A DNA stretch of 64,000 nucleotides, from NCBI GenBank assembly GCA_017480485.1, contig JAFVAN010000003.1:36763-100762 (forward strand), read 5' to 3'. Shown here piece after piece: positions 44,652 to 54,036 of this stretch (position 1 is its first letter; each line of letters starts with the position of its first letter). The stretch comes from Ruminococcus sp. Its GTDB lineage: Bacteria > Bacillota_A > Clostridia > Oscillospirales > Ruminococcaceae. Made by a program: the position numbers and the translations under genes. Under the pieces are notes generated by a model. That model was not told the DNA's origin. It ran no database searches and saw only the letters and a list, made by a program, of their open reading frames with translations.

Positions 44652-45515
44652 TTACAGTCTTCCGCCGAATACGGGGAAAAAGCTGTGTGCGCCGTAGTTG
44701 TCGATGTGCCCTATGTTTTTCAGCACATTCATATCCGCATCTGAGATAACGAAATCCACATCGGCATTTGTTTTCATATGCTCCGGATTTGCGGTCTTAG
44801 GCAGAACTATCATTCCGAGCTGGATGTCAAATCTTATGCAAAGCTGGGGAACGGAAACGCCGTATTTTTCCGCCATCTCTCTGATGGCGGGATTTTTCAT
44901 TGCCTCACCGTGGGCGACGGGTGAATAGGCCTCCATAACAATGCCCTTGCCTGTGCAGTAGTCAATGAGGCCGAGAGGGGAGTTGGAAATGTGGCAAAGC
45001 ACCTGATCGACCATAGGCTTGATCTCGGCAGCCTCCCAGAGGCTGTCAATATCGCCCTCGAGGAAATTGGAAACGCCTATGGCGCGGAGCTTGCCTGCCC
45101 TGTATGCATCCTCCAGAGCCCTCCAGGCCTCGCGGTTGCCCTCTGCAAAGCGGTCGTCAGACTGGTTCACCAGCGCCCATGGCTGGGGGCTGTGTATTAT
45201 CATCATATCCAGATAGTCGAGCCCTGTTTTGCGGAGAGTTTCGTCAATGCCCGCAGCGGCGGACTTGTAGTCCTTGTGCTCGGCAGCGACCTTTGAGGTC
45301 ACAAAGATATCCTCACGGGCAATGCCGCTTTCACGCACGCCCACACCGACTCCGCGCTCGTTGCCGTAGGCCTGCGCTGTGTCGATATGGCGGTAGCCCA
45401 GCGTGATCGCCGACTTTACAGCCGCCGTCACAGCGCTGTCGTCTATCAGCCATGTACCCAGTGCAAGCTGAGGTATCTCCACGCCGTTTGCTAAAGAAAG
45501 CTTCCTGTCAAACAT
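44652..45515 (-). CDS. Aldo/keto reductase, 2,5-diketogluconate reductase-like
   Basis: 287 residues. Catalytic residues are visible: D and Y in YRHIDTAQAYGNE, K in FVTSKVAAEH and H in DMMIIHSPQPW. The C-terminus has IVLPKTANPEHMKTNADV, the cofactor-binding segment of the family. It likely reduces small aldehydes or ketones with NADPH. It faces the methyltransferase group across a terminator. Confidence 0.92.
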   Translation of the reverse strand: MFDRKLSLANGVEIPQLALGTWLIDDSAVTAAVKSAITLGYRHIDTAQAYGNERGVGVGVRESGIAREDIFVTSKVAAEHKDYKSAAAGIDETLRKTGLDYLDMMIIHSPQPWALVNQSDDRFAEGNREAWRALEDAYRAGKLRAIGVSNFLEGDIDSLWEAAEIKPMVDQVLCHISNSPLGLIDYCTGKGIVMEAYSPVAHGEAMKNPAIREMAEKYGVSVPQLCIRFDIQLGMIVLPKTANPEHMKTNADVDFVISDADMNVLKNIGHIDNYGAHSFFPVFGGRL

Positions 45516-45661
45516 GATAATTACCTCCGTTTATATTTTCTGTGAGCCTGTTGACCAGACGTGCTTTTGGTCCTTGTTTGCAGGCTTGTTCTGTGCCATA
45601 ACGCCAGCCAGCGAATGGGGCACATAGCATAGAAAGTTATCGGAAGATAGGATTAATAATT

Positions 45662-45697
45662 AAAGGTTCAGCGGCTTTGATAGGTCGCTGAACCTTT
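45662..45697 (+). terminator. Hairpin before recombinase remnant
   Basis: AAAGGTTCAGCG (45662-45673) and CGCTGAACCTTT (45686-45697) are a perfect inverted repeat. No intact plus-strand gene precedes it, so it may belong to a lost gene of the integrated element. Confidence 0.55.
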
Positions 45698-45723
45698 GTC
45701 TTTATCGAATATGGCTGCGGTGG

Positions 45724-46989
45724 GTGGGGTTACTATTTGGCGGGGTTACGATCATGGCGAGCATTGCGCAGGAGGAAAGCCGCAAGATCTCCGAGCGTGT
45801 CAAGTGGGGTATCCGCAGGAAGATGGAGGACGGCTGGGTGTATGGATATTGCACCATGCTCGGTTTCAGAACTGTTGACGGCAAGCTGGAAATAGTACCC
45901 GAGGAAACCGAAATTGTCCGCAGGATATTCCACAGTTACGTCTATGAGGGCAAGGGTTGCCACACTATCGCAAATGAGCTTAATGCCGCAGGGCTGCTCA
46001 CAGTCAGAGGAAAAATGTGGCGTGAGGACGGCGTTTGCAGGATACTCAAAAATGACAAGTATGTGGGTGATCTGACGCAGTGGAAACACTATTCCACCGA
46101 CTTTCTGACCAAGAGAGTTTTGCAGAATAACGGTGACAATCCCGATACTCCGCTGATAACAATTAAAGATCATCACGAGGGTATCATTTCAAGAGAGGTC
46201 TGGGACTTGGCACAGAAGCAGGTCTATGAGAGAGGTCTGCTATCCCGTGAGGGTAGGAAATATTCAAGGCATTACTGGTTCAGCAGTAAGGTGAGCTGCG
46301 GGTGCTGCGGATATTCGTATAACGTTACAGGCAAAAAAGATGATACCAGCAGAACGCTGCGATGTGTAAACCGTTCAAAATACGGCACCAATCACCGCAT
46401 TGATAAAAACGGAGCAGAGGTCGGTTGCGCAAATAAGGGTATCAACGAGCGTGTTCTGGAATTTTGCATGAAGTACATCATCGAACAGATAAAAGTGTCC
46501 GAGGAAAGCATTGTTGAGCAGCTGCTTGCCGACATAAAGCTGATGCAGCAGAATGATGTCAGGGTCGATGTTCAGCCGATGAAGGAACAGATCGAAAGCT
46601 TCAATCTGAAAAAGCGCAAGGCGATAGACCTGATGATCGACGGACTCATCACCAAAGAGGACTTGAAGAAGCAGACCGAGTATTATGATGATGAGATACT
46701 GCACCTCTCGGAGCAGATAGCAAAAAGTCAGGACATCAACGCTGCCCACAAGCAACAGCTTGACAGCATAAAGAGCTACATCACCGAGGTCAAGAAAACA
46801 GCCTCATCTGACAGCGACAGCACCGAGGTTTACGGTGAACTGCTAAAGAAGGTGGTCGTCCACGAGGAAGGCAGGACAGATTTCTATCTGAACTGCGTGC
46901 CGTTCGGATTCAGAATGAACTATCGCATTCACAGGTACAACCGAGGTCAGGTGATCGACGTAATGGTCGATAAATGCGAAATTATCTGA
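45724..46989 (+). pseudogene. Large serine recombinase lacking its catalytic N-terminus
   Basis: About 411-421 residues. The frame begins just before ASIAQEESRKISERVKWG, which marks the end of the resolvase catalytic domain; the ~140 residues with the active serine are missing. The recombinase domain (GFRTVDGKLEIVPEETEIVRRIF), a zinc-ribbon (SCGCCGYSYN...LRCVN) and the coiled-coil C-terminal region remain. It is a relic of a transposon or phage integration module at the edge of the accessory region. Confidence 0.85.
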
Positions 46990-47008
46990 TCGGTGTGTTT
47001 TCATATGG

Positions 47009-47209
47009 TTGGGACACCTGTTCGCATCGCTCCTCGTCAATCAGGGCGTGGACATCGTGACCGTTTCGGGAGCGTTAGGACACTCGACAGTTTCTACAAC
47101 AAGTAATATCTACTGTCATATGTTGGAAGAATCCAGAGCGAAAGTCTCCGATGCTGTCAGCTCGGCACTCGATTTCTCAGGCAAGAAAAAAGAGCCGAAG
47201 GGTGCTTGA
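47009..47209 (+). pseudogene. Tyrosine integrase C-terminal fragment
   Basis: About 66 codons match the C-terminal active-site part of phage/ICE integrases: HLFASLLVNQGVDIVTVSG, LGHSTVSTTSNIYCHML with the Tyr nucleophile. The frame opens with TTG and all upstream domains are missing. It lies 119 bp before a tRNA 3'-end sequence, the place where such an integrase would act. Confidence 0.85.
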
Positions 47210-47327
47210 CCCACGGCTCCAGACTCCGCATTTTCAAAATAAAGAACAGATAAAGAACAAAGCGGATTTTCACTATAAAAGAAAAACTCGGAAACGGCGT
47301 ATTTACGCTGTTTCCGAGAATGTTGAA

Positions 47328-47350
47328 TGGTGACCCGTACGGGAATTGAA
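47328..47350 (-). other. tRNA 3'-end sequence, probable attachment site
   Basis: The minus strand reads TTCAATT-CCCGT-ACGGGTC-A-CCA, which is a T-loop, the 3' half of a T-stem, the 3' acceptor strand, discriminator and CCA. The rest of a tRNA is missing. Such 3'-end copies are the usual att cores of tyrosine-integrase elements. Confidence 0.65.
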
Positions 47351-47497
47351 GGAAGATTTTACCAGCTAATATTTTTGTATATCTTGCTGTACCTTTCCGG
47401 TTTTTCCTTATTATCCCGCAAAAATCTCATCATAAGTGTTGATAATATTTTAATAGAAAATCGGGCTGATCGTGGGTCAATCGCATTAATAATGTAC

Positions 47498-47531
47498 AAC
47501 AGACAAGGCAGGTGCGCCTTGTCTGTTTTTA
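47498..47531 (+). terminator. Hairpin terminator
   Basis: AACAGACAAGGC pairs with GCCTTGTCTGTT around AGGTGC and ends in T residues. The gene it served was not found. Confidence 0.7.
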
Positions 47532-47711
47532 TACCAAGATATATATTTTAGTACCTGATGATACAGTAACACTTTTATCAATTTTCGGATACTGTTAAAC
47601 AAGGACATAAATATCTCGATTCTATATATCGAAACTAAATCTATAAGTTGCCTTTCGATATAGTTTAGCAAAAAGAGCAACTGTGATGCAGGAAATTCAG
47701 GACTAATACAA

Positions 47712-48044
47712 TCATAACATAAGTAAAGGGCAATGTCCTCCGTGAGCGGAAGGCGTTGCCTTTATTTTTCTTTTCGTGAGCCTATTTAGTTTTCGTCTGC
47801 AAGGTTTCCCTGCCATATACTTTTTTAATCGGGCAAGCTCACGCAATACATCAGGATTATCAACGGCGGAATCAATAAGTATGTAATAGATATTGCCATC
47901 ATCTTCTATACGTTCTACAGCTTTGCTTAGTTGGGAATTGTTCTTTTTGGTCTCTAAAGTAAAATCAGGGTACAATGATTCAAATAGTTTTTTCCAAAAC
48001 TGATAGCCCGAACCCGAATCTTCACACAAGACGTAATAACCCAT
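47712..48044 (-). CDS. Small uncharacterised protein, probably frameshifted at its end
   Basis: 110 residues in the given frame, starting MGYYVLCEDSGSGYQFWKKLF. The middle (IYYILIDSAVDNPDVLRELARL) looks like a regular alpha/beta fold, but the last ~30 residues run through a terminator-like hairpin (about 47726-47762) and look unnatural. One extra A in the A-run after 'LKK' would give the ending KVYGRETLQTKTK and a stop at 47782, just before that hairpin. The N-terminal E-D-x-G pattern recalls TOPRIM-like proteins weakly. It follows the primase-helicase gene by 150 bp. Confidence 0.5.
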   Translation of the reverse strand: MGYYVLCEDSGSGYQFWKKLFESLYPDFTLETKKNNSQLSKAVERIEDDGNIYYILIDSAVDNPDVLRELARLKKYMAGKPCRRKLNRLTKRKIKATPSAHGGHCPLLML

Positions 48045-48193
48045 GTTTTGGTTTCTCCTTTTTTATCATAAGGCTTTTCACTTACTTATAGCTTTTAAGC
48101 AATTTAATTAACTGAAACAATTAATCTAATATTATTATATCACACAACAGCCCTAAAAGCAAGTCTCATAATAATATTCATACTTTTCTTGCT

Positions 48194-51178
48194 TTATTGC
48201 ATCGGCAGCTGATATTCAGCCAATTCGCTGTCCTTCTTAAATGTCATTTCCAACAGCTCCGCTGCAATTTCTTTACTTGCCACTCTCATGATATTGTCTT
48301 CCACATCATCTTTAGACAGTAGGTTCATACTTCCGTACCAAACTATTTCTCCGTCTATAACGGCATAGTGCTGACATGATTCTTTCATCAGCTCAATATG
48401 AAACCCTGAATTTCGCAGGAGTTCCATAAGCTCTATTCTGTGCTCATCTTTACCATATTTATATACTTCAGGATGCCATGTTACTATTGTGACCTTTATT
48501 CCGGCTTCTTGACGTTCTTTAAGAAGCTCTATCATTCTGTGAACTTTGTATTTCCCAAGCGTAGGACTTGAAATGACAATATCCTTCACTGCGTTCTTCA
48601 AGTCTTTCTCATATACAGGCACGTAGCTTTCGGAATCAAAGATAGAATTAACTCCCTGATTTTCAATTATTTCTCCTGTATAAAGCTGATAGCCTATTCT
48701 TTTATACGCCTTTAATCTTTTTGCATACATTCTATCAAAAACAGGTATGTGCATATCTACATAATCATAGATCATTACGTTTTCTTTCTCGATGTAGTCG
48801 CGGTTCAGTCGTCCGGCATACTGCTCGACAATACCCTTCCAAGCGACAGGCGCAGCCATTATCAATGTGTCAAGTCTTGGGTAATCAAATCCTTCCCCTA
48901 TCAGCTGTCCTGTTGCGATCAGGATCATACTTTCATCATCAGATACCTGTTCCATTTCTGCTCTTATGGCCTTTTGTTCTTTTTTTGACTTTGTACCTAT
49001 CAATAAGAATACTTTATCAGCATGATTTTTGATTTTCTCATATAATGCGGCAGCATGCTCTGTATATTTTGTCAGCACAACAGGAGTTCTTCCGTTTTCA
49101 ACACAGCTTTTTATATCAGCGATTATCTGATCATTGCGCACCTCGCTGTTCCGTATAAGCTCATATGCATCATTCACGTGAAGCTTATCTCTGCCGTGAG
49201 GGGTGACCGTTCTTGTAAATCTCGGAACAACAATATGAGATATTCCTTGTTCTGCCGCTTTTTCTTTTGCAGTGTATCTGTATCTGACAGGTCCAAGAAG
49301 CATAAAGACAGCTTTTTCCAAGCCATCTCCTCTGAACGGTGTTGCTGTTACGCCATATACGTGTTTGGCAGTCACTTCACGAAGTACAGCGCTTACAGTT
49401 GCAGAAGCACTGTGATGACATTCGTCTACAAGAACCAGACCGTATTCTTTTAACCTTGGGTGATATTCTCCCTTTTTGCAAAGCGAACCTGCCATAGCGA
49501 TATCTATTATTCCTGTAGAAGTATCTTTTGCTCCGTGTATTATTCCAATAATACTTTTTCTCTTTTTAGTTCTTCCCGTTTTAGTTTGATATTCCGGCAG
49601 TTCTTCATTTATTTCAAGAAAAGTATTAAAAGCTTTTTCCCACTGCTCCACAAGAGCAGATGATTCAAGAAGAATGAGCGTAGATGCTTTTATCTCGGTG
49701 ATCAGACCGCAGCAAGTCACAGTTTTTCCAAAGGCAGTAGCAGCACTTAATACTCCACAGTCATATTTCAGTAACTCATTTATTGCTTCCTTTTGATTGT
49801 CCCTTAATTCACCGTTGAAGCTGACATTAATTCTGCGTCCGGGACTTCTCCTGTCATCAGGTTTTATTTCTATCCCTGCATTATCACACCGTTCCCGAAG
49901 CGTCTCCAATAATCCTCTGGGAATACAGATGTATCCGCTTTCGTCATGACCAAGATAAATAAACCTCGACTCCGCATAGTTTGACAGCCCTATTGCTTTG
50001 TTTCTGAAAAACTGAGGATTAGAGAATGCTGCCAACCTTCTGATCTGATTTTGTATTCTCGGTTTCAGATTTTCTGTATTTACATATATCTCATTTGAAA
50101 GGACTAATTTCATTTCCCCCATAACATCTTCTTTGTGAAAAGCGGGGGTTCGCTCCCAAGGTTTTGTATCATCGTGTATCGATGTGCTGTCCTGTTCGGA
50201 ACAAATATCTGCAATAAAATCCTCAAGCTGCTGCTTTGATAATTTTGAAGTAGAGATCAAAGCTTTCCACTGATTTGGAATAGCGTTCCAGTTTTCATCA
50301 ATAAAAGCGCTGTTCCCTTTTTTAAGAGCCTGTCCTTGCAGAGGAAGTGCGATAAGATTGCCGACTTCGCCGTTTTCTACGGTATCCTGTGCAGGGAGCA
50401 TTCTGTCATAGTATTTGAATGATTTCAGATTGACTGATTCGGCACCTTTATTTAGTAAAGCAAATCCGAATTTTCTTGCAAGAGATGCTTCAACAGGCGA
50501 ATCAAAGAATATCCATATATGAGCGCCACGTCCCGACCTTGAACGTTCAGTTAATGTTGGTATCTGAGCTTGAGAACATATTTTTCTGAGTGCATCAACT
50601 TCTTCCATCCATACGTCATCTGAATTTGCATTATCATTCTTTTCTGAGTCTTTATCGTGATTGTCAAAATCAAATACGAGAAACCTGCAGGTTCCATCCG
50701 GGAAAAGAGGGTATATCCCGACTACATCTGAGGCATCATCTCTTTTTCCGATAAGATGAGCTTCGATATGATTAGCCTGAAGCCTTGTCCACTTGCGGTC
50801 AGGGCAATCCTTGCATTTGATTTTTGAACCTGATGCTTTCGGACATATCCCATTTTTCCAGAAATTATCACATTGCGGAAAATATCCTGCTTTCCCAGTC
50901 TTTTTATTCTGATATCTTTTACTGAAAACGTCCATTCGTCCCCAGAAATATGAAAAGAATATCCGAGCGTGCTTTTGTGTGATCTGAACAGGAATAATTC
51001 TGCCGCCCTGGTCTGATATTTGTGATGCGGGTGTAATTATATCACTTTGAGCATAAGAGATTCCTGCATTATCCAATAATGCTCTTAAATGTAAATTCTC
51101 CTGTTCGAGCTGAACGATTCGATTATGAAGTCTTTCTATTTTATTTTTGTTATTATCGGAATAACCATTCTGCTCCAC
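48194..51178 (-). CDS. Primase-helicase-phospholipase D conflict protein (TOTE-like)
   Basis: 994 residues from GTG 51178, with GAGGTG at 51184-51189. An N-terminal coiled coil (~12-38) is followed by a four-Cys zinc site (C103, C112, C122, C125), an archaeo-eukaryotic primase domain (D170/D172 in VFDFDNHD, H220 in GRGAHIW), an SF2 helicase (Walker A FGKT at 483-486, DECH 585-588, TATP, and QYAGRLNR), and a C-terminal phospholipase D-like motif (H937 in HYAVIDG, then GSMN). This layout matches the primases of TOTE conflict systems. It is probably a self-contained defence protein. The upstream ATPase/DUF234 gene is 51 bp away. Confidence 0.82.
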   Translation of the reverse strand: MEQNGYSDNNKNKIERLHNRIVQLEQENLHLRALLDNAGISYAQSDIITPASQISDQGGRIIPVQITQKHARIFFSYFWGRMDVFSKRYQNKKTGKAGYFPQCDNFWKNGICPKASGSKIKCKDCPDRKWTRLQANHIEAHLIGKRDDASDVVGIYPLFPDGTCRFLVFDFDNHDKDSEKNDNANSDDVWMEEVDALRKICSQAQIPTLTERSRSGRGAHIWIFFDSPVEASLARKFGFALLNKGAESVNLKSFKYYDRMLPAQDTVENGEVGNLIALPLQGQALKKGNSAFIDENWNAIPNQWKALISTSKLSKQQLEDFIADICSEQDSTSIHDDTKPWERTPAFHKEDVMGEMKLVLSNEIYVNTENLKPRIQNQIRRLAAFSNPQFFRNKAIGLSNYAESRFIYLGHDESGYICIPRGLLETLRERCDNAGIEIKPDDRRSPGRRINVSFNGELRDNQKEAINELLKYDCGVLSAATAFGKTVTCCGLITEIKASTLILLESSALVEQWEKAFNTFLEINEELPEYQTKTGRTKKRKSIIGIIHGAKDTSTGIIDIAMAGSLCKKGEYHPRLKEYGLVLVDECHHSASATVSAVLREVTAKHVYGVTATPFRGDGLEKAVFMLLGPVRYRYTAKEKAAEQGISHIVVPRFTRTVTPHGRDKLHVNDAYELIRNSEVRNDQIIADIKSCVENGRTPVVLTKYTEHAAALYEKIKNHADKVFLLIGTKSKKEQKAIRAEMEQVSDDESMILIATGQLIGEGFDYPRLDTLIMAAPVAWKGIVEQYAGRLNRDYIEKENVMIYDYVDMHIPVFDRMYAKRLKAYKRIGYQLYTGEIIENQGVNSIFDSESYVPVYEKDLKNAVKDIVISSPTLGKYKVHRMIELLKERQEAGIKVTIVTWHPEVYKYGKDEHRIELMELLRNSGFHIELMKESCQHYAVIDGEIVWYGSMNLLSKDDVEDNIMRVASKEIAAELLEMTFKKDSELAEYQLPMQ

Positions 51179-51228
51179 AGTAACACCTCTTGGTCATATT
51201 TTTTCTGTTTCGTTTCTAATTGTTTATC

Positions 51229-52674
51229 TCATTCATTCCCCACAACTCTTTCAATCCCCACCAGCTCGATCCTCTCGTCCTTTTCAGCCTCAGCAGTCAG
51301 CTTCTCATCAAAGCCGCTCTCTGAAAAGAGCATATAGTAAAAATCTGATTTTTCCTTCTGAGTTGACAGCTTGGCTGCGGTGTCAAGATACTCGCCATAG
51401 CTGAACGGTCTACTTTTGAATTTACATTCGCCGACAAGGTATTTATCCTTTTGTGCTGAAACAGCGAGAATGTCAATTTCTGTTTCTTCAGTTTGCACGC
51501 TATCTTTGTGACGAACGGTAGTCTTTCCCCACCATCGTCCCATATTCTTGTAACGGAAGGGAAGCTTTCCTGCTTTTTGCTGTTCCCTGACGTATTCACG
51601 GCAGACATCTTCAAAGGCAAAGGATGCAAATTCATGCAGACTCGGCTTGATAGAATACTCAAATACTCCATCAACATCTCCGCCTTCAAGTTCGGAGTAA
51701 TTCGTGAATACAAAGGCATACCAGAAACGGAAGAAGTTATCGGTCAGACGGTATAGACCTCTATTTGTGTTAGCCCTTTCCTTAGTGCCGTCATCGACAG
51801 AAAACTCACGCTCGATTATTTCAAGCTCTATCAGGTTTTTGAGATACACGCTCGTTTTTGATGTGTCCTCCACCAGAGATTTTGTGCTTATATCATTAAG
51901 CTTTGTATTGCCGAGGGCAACAGCTTCTATGATAGAATTATAAAGAGGTGTCTCACGAAGCTCCTGCCGCAAAAGAAATTCCACCTCGCTGTAAAGCGCA
52001 CAGCCCTTTGTCAGAATATTTTTCTTGATGTTATCTTCCAGCGAAAGCTGCGGGTCAAACTGCCGCAGATAGTGGGGAATACCTCCGAGTATAGAATAGG
52101 CGATTATCTTGTCACGCTCAGAATAATCAGGAAAGAACTTCACAGCATCATAAAAGCCCATCGATTCCATTTTGTAGATGCCCGTAGCCCTGCCGTAGAG
52201 AGGGTTCTTTTCAGCGAGCAATTCCTTTTCGATAAAGCTCATAGCACTGCCGCAGAGAATTATCATCACGTTTTCATCCTTGAACAGCTCGTCCCAGAGA
52301 TTTTGCAGCACAGACGGAATGCTTTCATTGCCCTTACACATATAAGGAAACTCATCTATTACCAACAGCTTTTTATTAACACCATAGGGAAGATCATTCA
52401 CGCTCCTGAGCGCTGTCTCCCAGTCGGCAAACTCTTTCACATAGCTTGCAGCAGGTATATTCTCCCGCAGGAGTTTTTCGGAAAAGCTCTTAAGCTGGAG
52501 CTTGTCAGAGATCTCGCGACAGGAGTAGAAAATGTGCTGCTTACCTTTGCAGAACTCACGCAGGGTCTCGGTCTTTCCCACACGCCTGCGTCCGTAAAGA
52601 ACAACAAGCTGCCCGCCCTTGCTGTTATATCTGTCATTCAAAAACTGCAATTCCTGTTTTCTGCCTATAAACAT
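51229..52674 (-). CDS. AAA ATPase with C-terminal DUF234 nuclease-like domain
   Basis: 481 residues from ATG 52674 (MFIGRKQELQFLNDRYN) with GAGGTG just upstream; the longer open frame covers the promoter. Walker A is YGRRRVGKT, Walker B VIDEFPYM, sensor ILCGSAMSF. The C-terminal ~120 residues have a restriction-endonuclease-like core (EIDILAVS...GECKFKSRP). This family is common in mobile and prophage-rich DNA, with unknown function. It precedes the primase-helicase gene on the same strand. Confidence 0.85.
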   Translation of the reverse strand: MFIGRKQELQFLNDRYNSKGGQLVVLYGRRRVGKTETLREFCKGKQHIFYSCREISDKLQLKSFSEKLLRENIPAASYVKEFADWETALRSVNDLPYGVNKKLLVIDEFPYMCKGNESIPSVLQNLWDELFKDENVMIILCGSAMSFIEKELLAEKNPLYGRATGIYKMESMGFYDAVKFFPDYSERDKIIAYSILGGIPHYLRQFDPQLSLEDNIKKNILTKGCALYSEVEFLLRQELRETPLYNSIIEAVALGNTKLNDISTKSLVEDTSKTSVYLKNLIELEIIEREFSVDDGTKERANTNRGLYRLTDNFFRFWYAFVFTNYSELEGGDVDGVFEYSIKPSLHEFASFAFEDVCREYVREQQKAGKLPFRYKNMGRWWGKTTVRHKDSVQTEETEIDILAVSAQKDKYLVGECKFKSRPFSYGEYLDTAAKLSTQKEKSDFYYMLFSESGFDEKLTAEAEKDERIELVGIERVVGNE

Positions 52675-52690
52675 AACAACACCTCGAATA

Positions 52691-52754
52691 TCTAATCGTG
52701 ATTTACTAAATCGTGATTTGATATTATTATACACCATTATTTTGGAAAAATCAA
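52691..52754 (-). promoter_or_regulatory. Promoter and direct repeats upstream of the ATPase gene
   Basis: On the minus strand, TTGATT (52754-52749) and TATAAT (52731-52726) are 17 bp apart. Two copies of AATCGTGATTT lie between the -10 element and the start codon (about 52694-52719) and may bind a repressor. Confidence 0.65.
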
Positions 52755-52863
52755 GGGGGTTAGAGATTTTTTCTCGTTTCAGCCTAATCGCTTGACATAT
52801 ATCAAGTCTCTTGTATTTCCAATAATGAACAATAAAGCACTCCTGTTTCATAAACACCTGTAT

Positions 52864-53127
52864 TTACCACTTTCCCACTTGCACATTTGCGGTAATCAAG
52901 CAATGGACGAGCTTGTATCTATAGAAAATAAAGCCGACGACCTTGCTGTCAAGGACATATTCAAGCCCATAGGCTTGCTTTGACTCCATCAGCTCCCGAA
53001 CGTGAATGACCGCATCTTCCGGTTTCCACGGATCATTCCACGGCTCTCCCGAAAAGGCGTTTGCATATATGTCACCATAGCGCCGGATATGCTCCATCGT
53101 GATTGGTCGAATGTTATCTTTACTCAT
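52864..53127 (-). pseudogene. Truncated GNAT acetyltransferase
   Basis: 87 residues starting MSKDNIRPITMEHIRRYGDIYANAFSGEPW, the N-terminal half of a GNAT enzyme. The frame loses similarity after KVVGFIF and stops before the acetyl-CoA loop, so it is inactive. Its ATG overlaps the end of the YolD-like gene. Confidence 0.7.
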
Positions 53128-53539
53128 GATCGTCCTCCATTATCTCTATCCTGCTGATAGCCTGAATGTTTATCCTGGACTTGTCCGTGAACACAAGCTC
53201 ATTCGCATAGCTGTCATATATCCGCACCACACCGACCTTTTCCACATACTTGCCGCCCGACTTCTTTTCATCGGGTACGAAGTAGGTCACGCTGATCTCC
53301 GGCTGTTCGTCCAAGCTGTCAAGCAGTCGGTTCAGGTTTGCGTTCAGCTCAAACATTTCGTCCTCTGTCAGCTCGGCTCTGCTGTCGGTCAGCCTTGCAG
53401 TTTCGGCAACGGCATCGCCATAGCCAACAAGTGCCGCAAAGGGACTGAATTGCGCCGCCCTGTCGTGCATTGACATAGGGTGCAGATCGTCATACTGCGG
53501 TCTGGTGAGGTGTTTTATATCATCGTAATTATCAATCAT
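53120..53539 (-). CDS. YolD-like protein
   Basis: 139 residues from ATG 53539 (MIDNYDDIKHLTRPQYDD), with GAGGAT upstream. It has the YolD hallmark SMHDRAAQFSPFAALVGYGDAVAETARLT. YolD-like genes accompany Y-family polymerases in Firmicutes DNA-damage responses, and one is encoded at 57265-58758. Its 5' end is repeated as a remnant at 56589-56663. Confidence 0.88.
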   Translation of the reverse strand: MIDNYDDIKHLTRPQYDDLHPMSMHDRAAQFSPFAALVGYGDAVAETARLTDSRAELTEDEMFELNANLNRLLDSLDEQPEISVTYFVPDEKKSGGKYVEKVGVVRIYDSYANELVFTDKSRINIQAISRIEIMEDDHE

Positions 53540-53541
53540 AA

Positions 53542-54036
53542 TCAATCCTCAAAAGTCAGTCTCATCTGATACCATTCCACACCGCCGTGAGTTGATTTTG
53601 CGGTCAGACCTTCATTGACAAAGCCGAACTTCTCATAATATCGGATAAGCCTGTCCTTGCAGGTCAGCACAACTCCCAACCGACCTTGTCCTTTTGCAGT
53701 ATCAATAAAGCACCTGATCAGCTCTCCGGCACAGCCCTGTCTGCGGTGCGCAGGAATGGTATTGACACCGAAAAGCATCTGCCACTTGCCGTTTTCATCG
53801 TGCATAGAAGCGTGTTCATACATTTCATCGGTCAGGTCGTACTCGTTCGTCACAAATCCGTCCACGAAAGCGATGAGCCTGTCATCTTCAAACATCAGCA
53901 GAAAATGGTCTGCATAGTGTTTCAGCCTGTGGGAGAATTGCTCCGCAGTTGCAGCTTCGGTGGACGGAAAGCACTCAGCTTCGACCGCTGTAATGCTGTC
54001 TAAATCGGCTAATGTTGCCGTTCTGATCGTTCTCAT
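53542..54036 (-). CDS. GNAT-family N-acetyltransferase
   Basis: 164 residues. The acetyl-CoA loop is VNTIPAHRRQGCAGELIRCF, with the C-terminal DRLIRYYEKFGFVNEG. Start overlaps the nitroreductase stop (ATGA). The substrate is unknown. It links a nitroreductase with the YolD-like gene in one transcript. Confidence 0.88.
   Translation of the reverse strand: MRTIRTATLADLDSITAVEAECFPSTEAATAEQFSHRLKHYADHFLLMFEDDRLIAFVDGFVTNEYDLTDEMYEHASMHDENGKWQMLFGVNTIPAHRRQGCAGELIRCFIDTAKGQGRLGVVLTCKDRLIRYYEKFGFVNEGLTAKSTHGGVEWYQMRLTFED

Larger units (their letters stand above)
47210..47711. other. Junction region between integrase remnant and next gene
   Basis: Nearly 500 bases without a gene. It holds an inverted repeat CTCGGAAACGGCG/CGCTGTTTCCGAG (~47287-47318), the tRNA-like sequence at 47328-47350, an AT-rich stretch, a terminator at 47498-47531, and TATATCGAAA/TTTCGATATA (~47625-47662). 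Confidence 0.6.

Noticed and set aside
47328..47350. Complete tRNA gene
   Set aside because: Only the T-loop, 3' T-stem and acceptor end are present; the 5' side of the T-stem and the other arms are missing.
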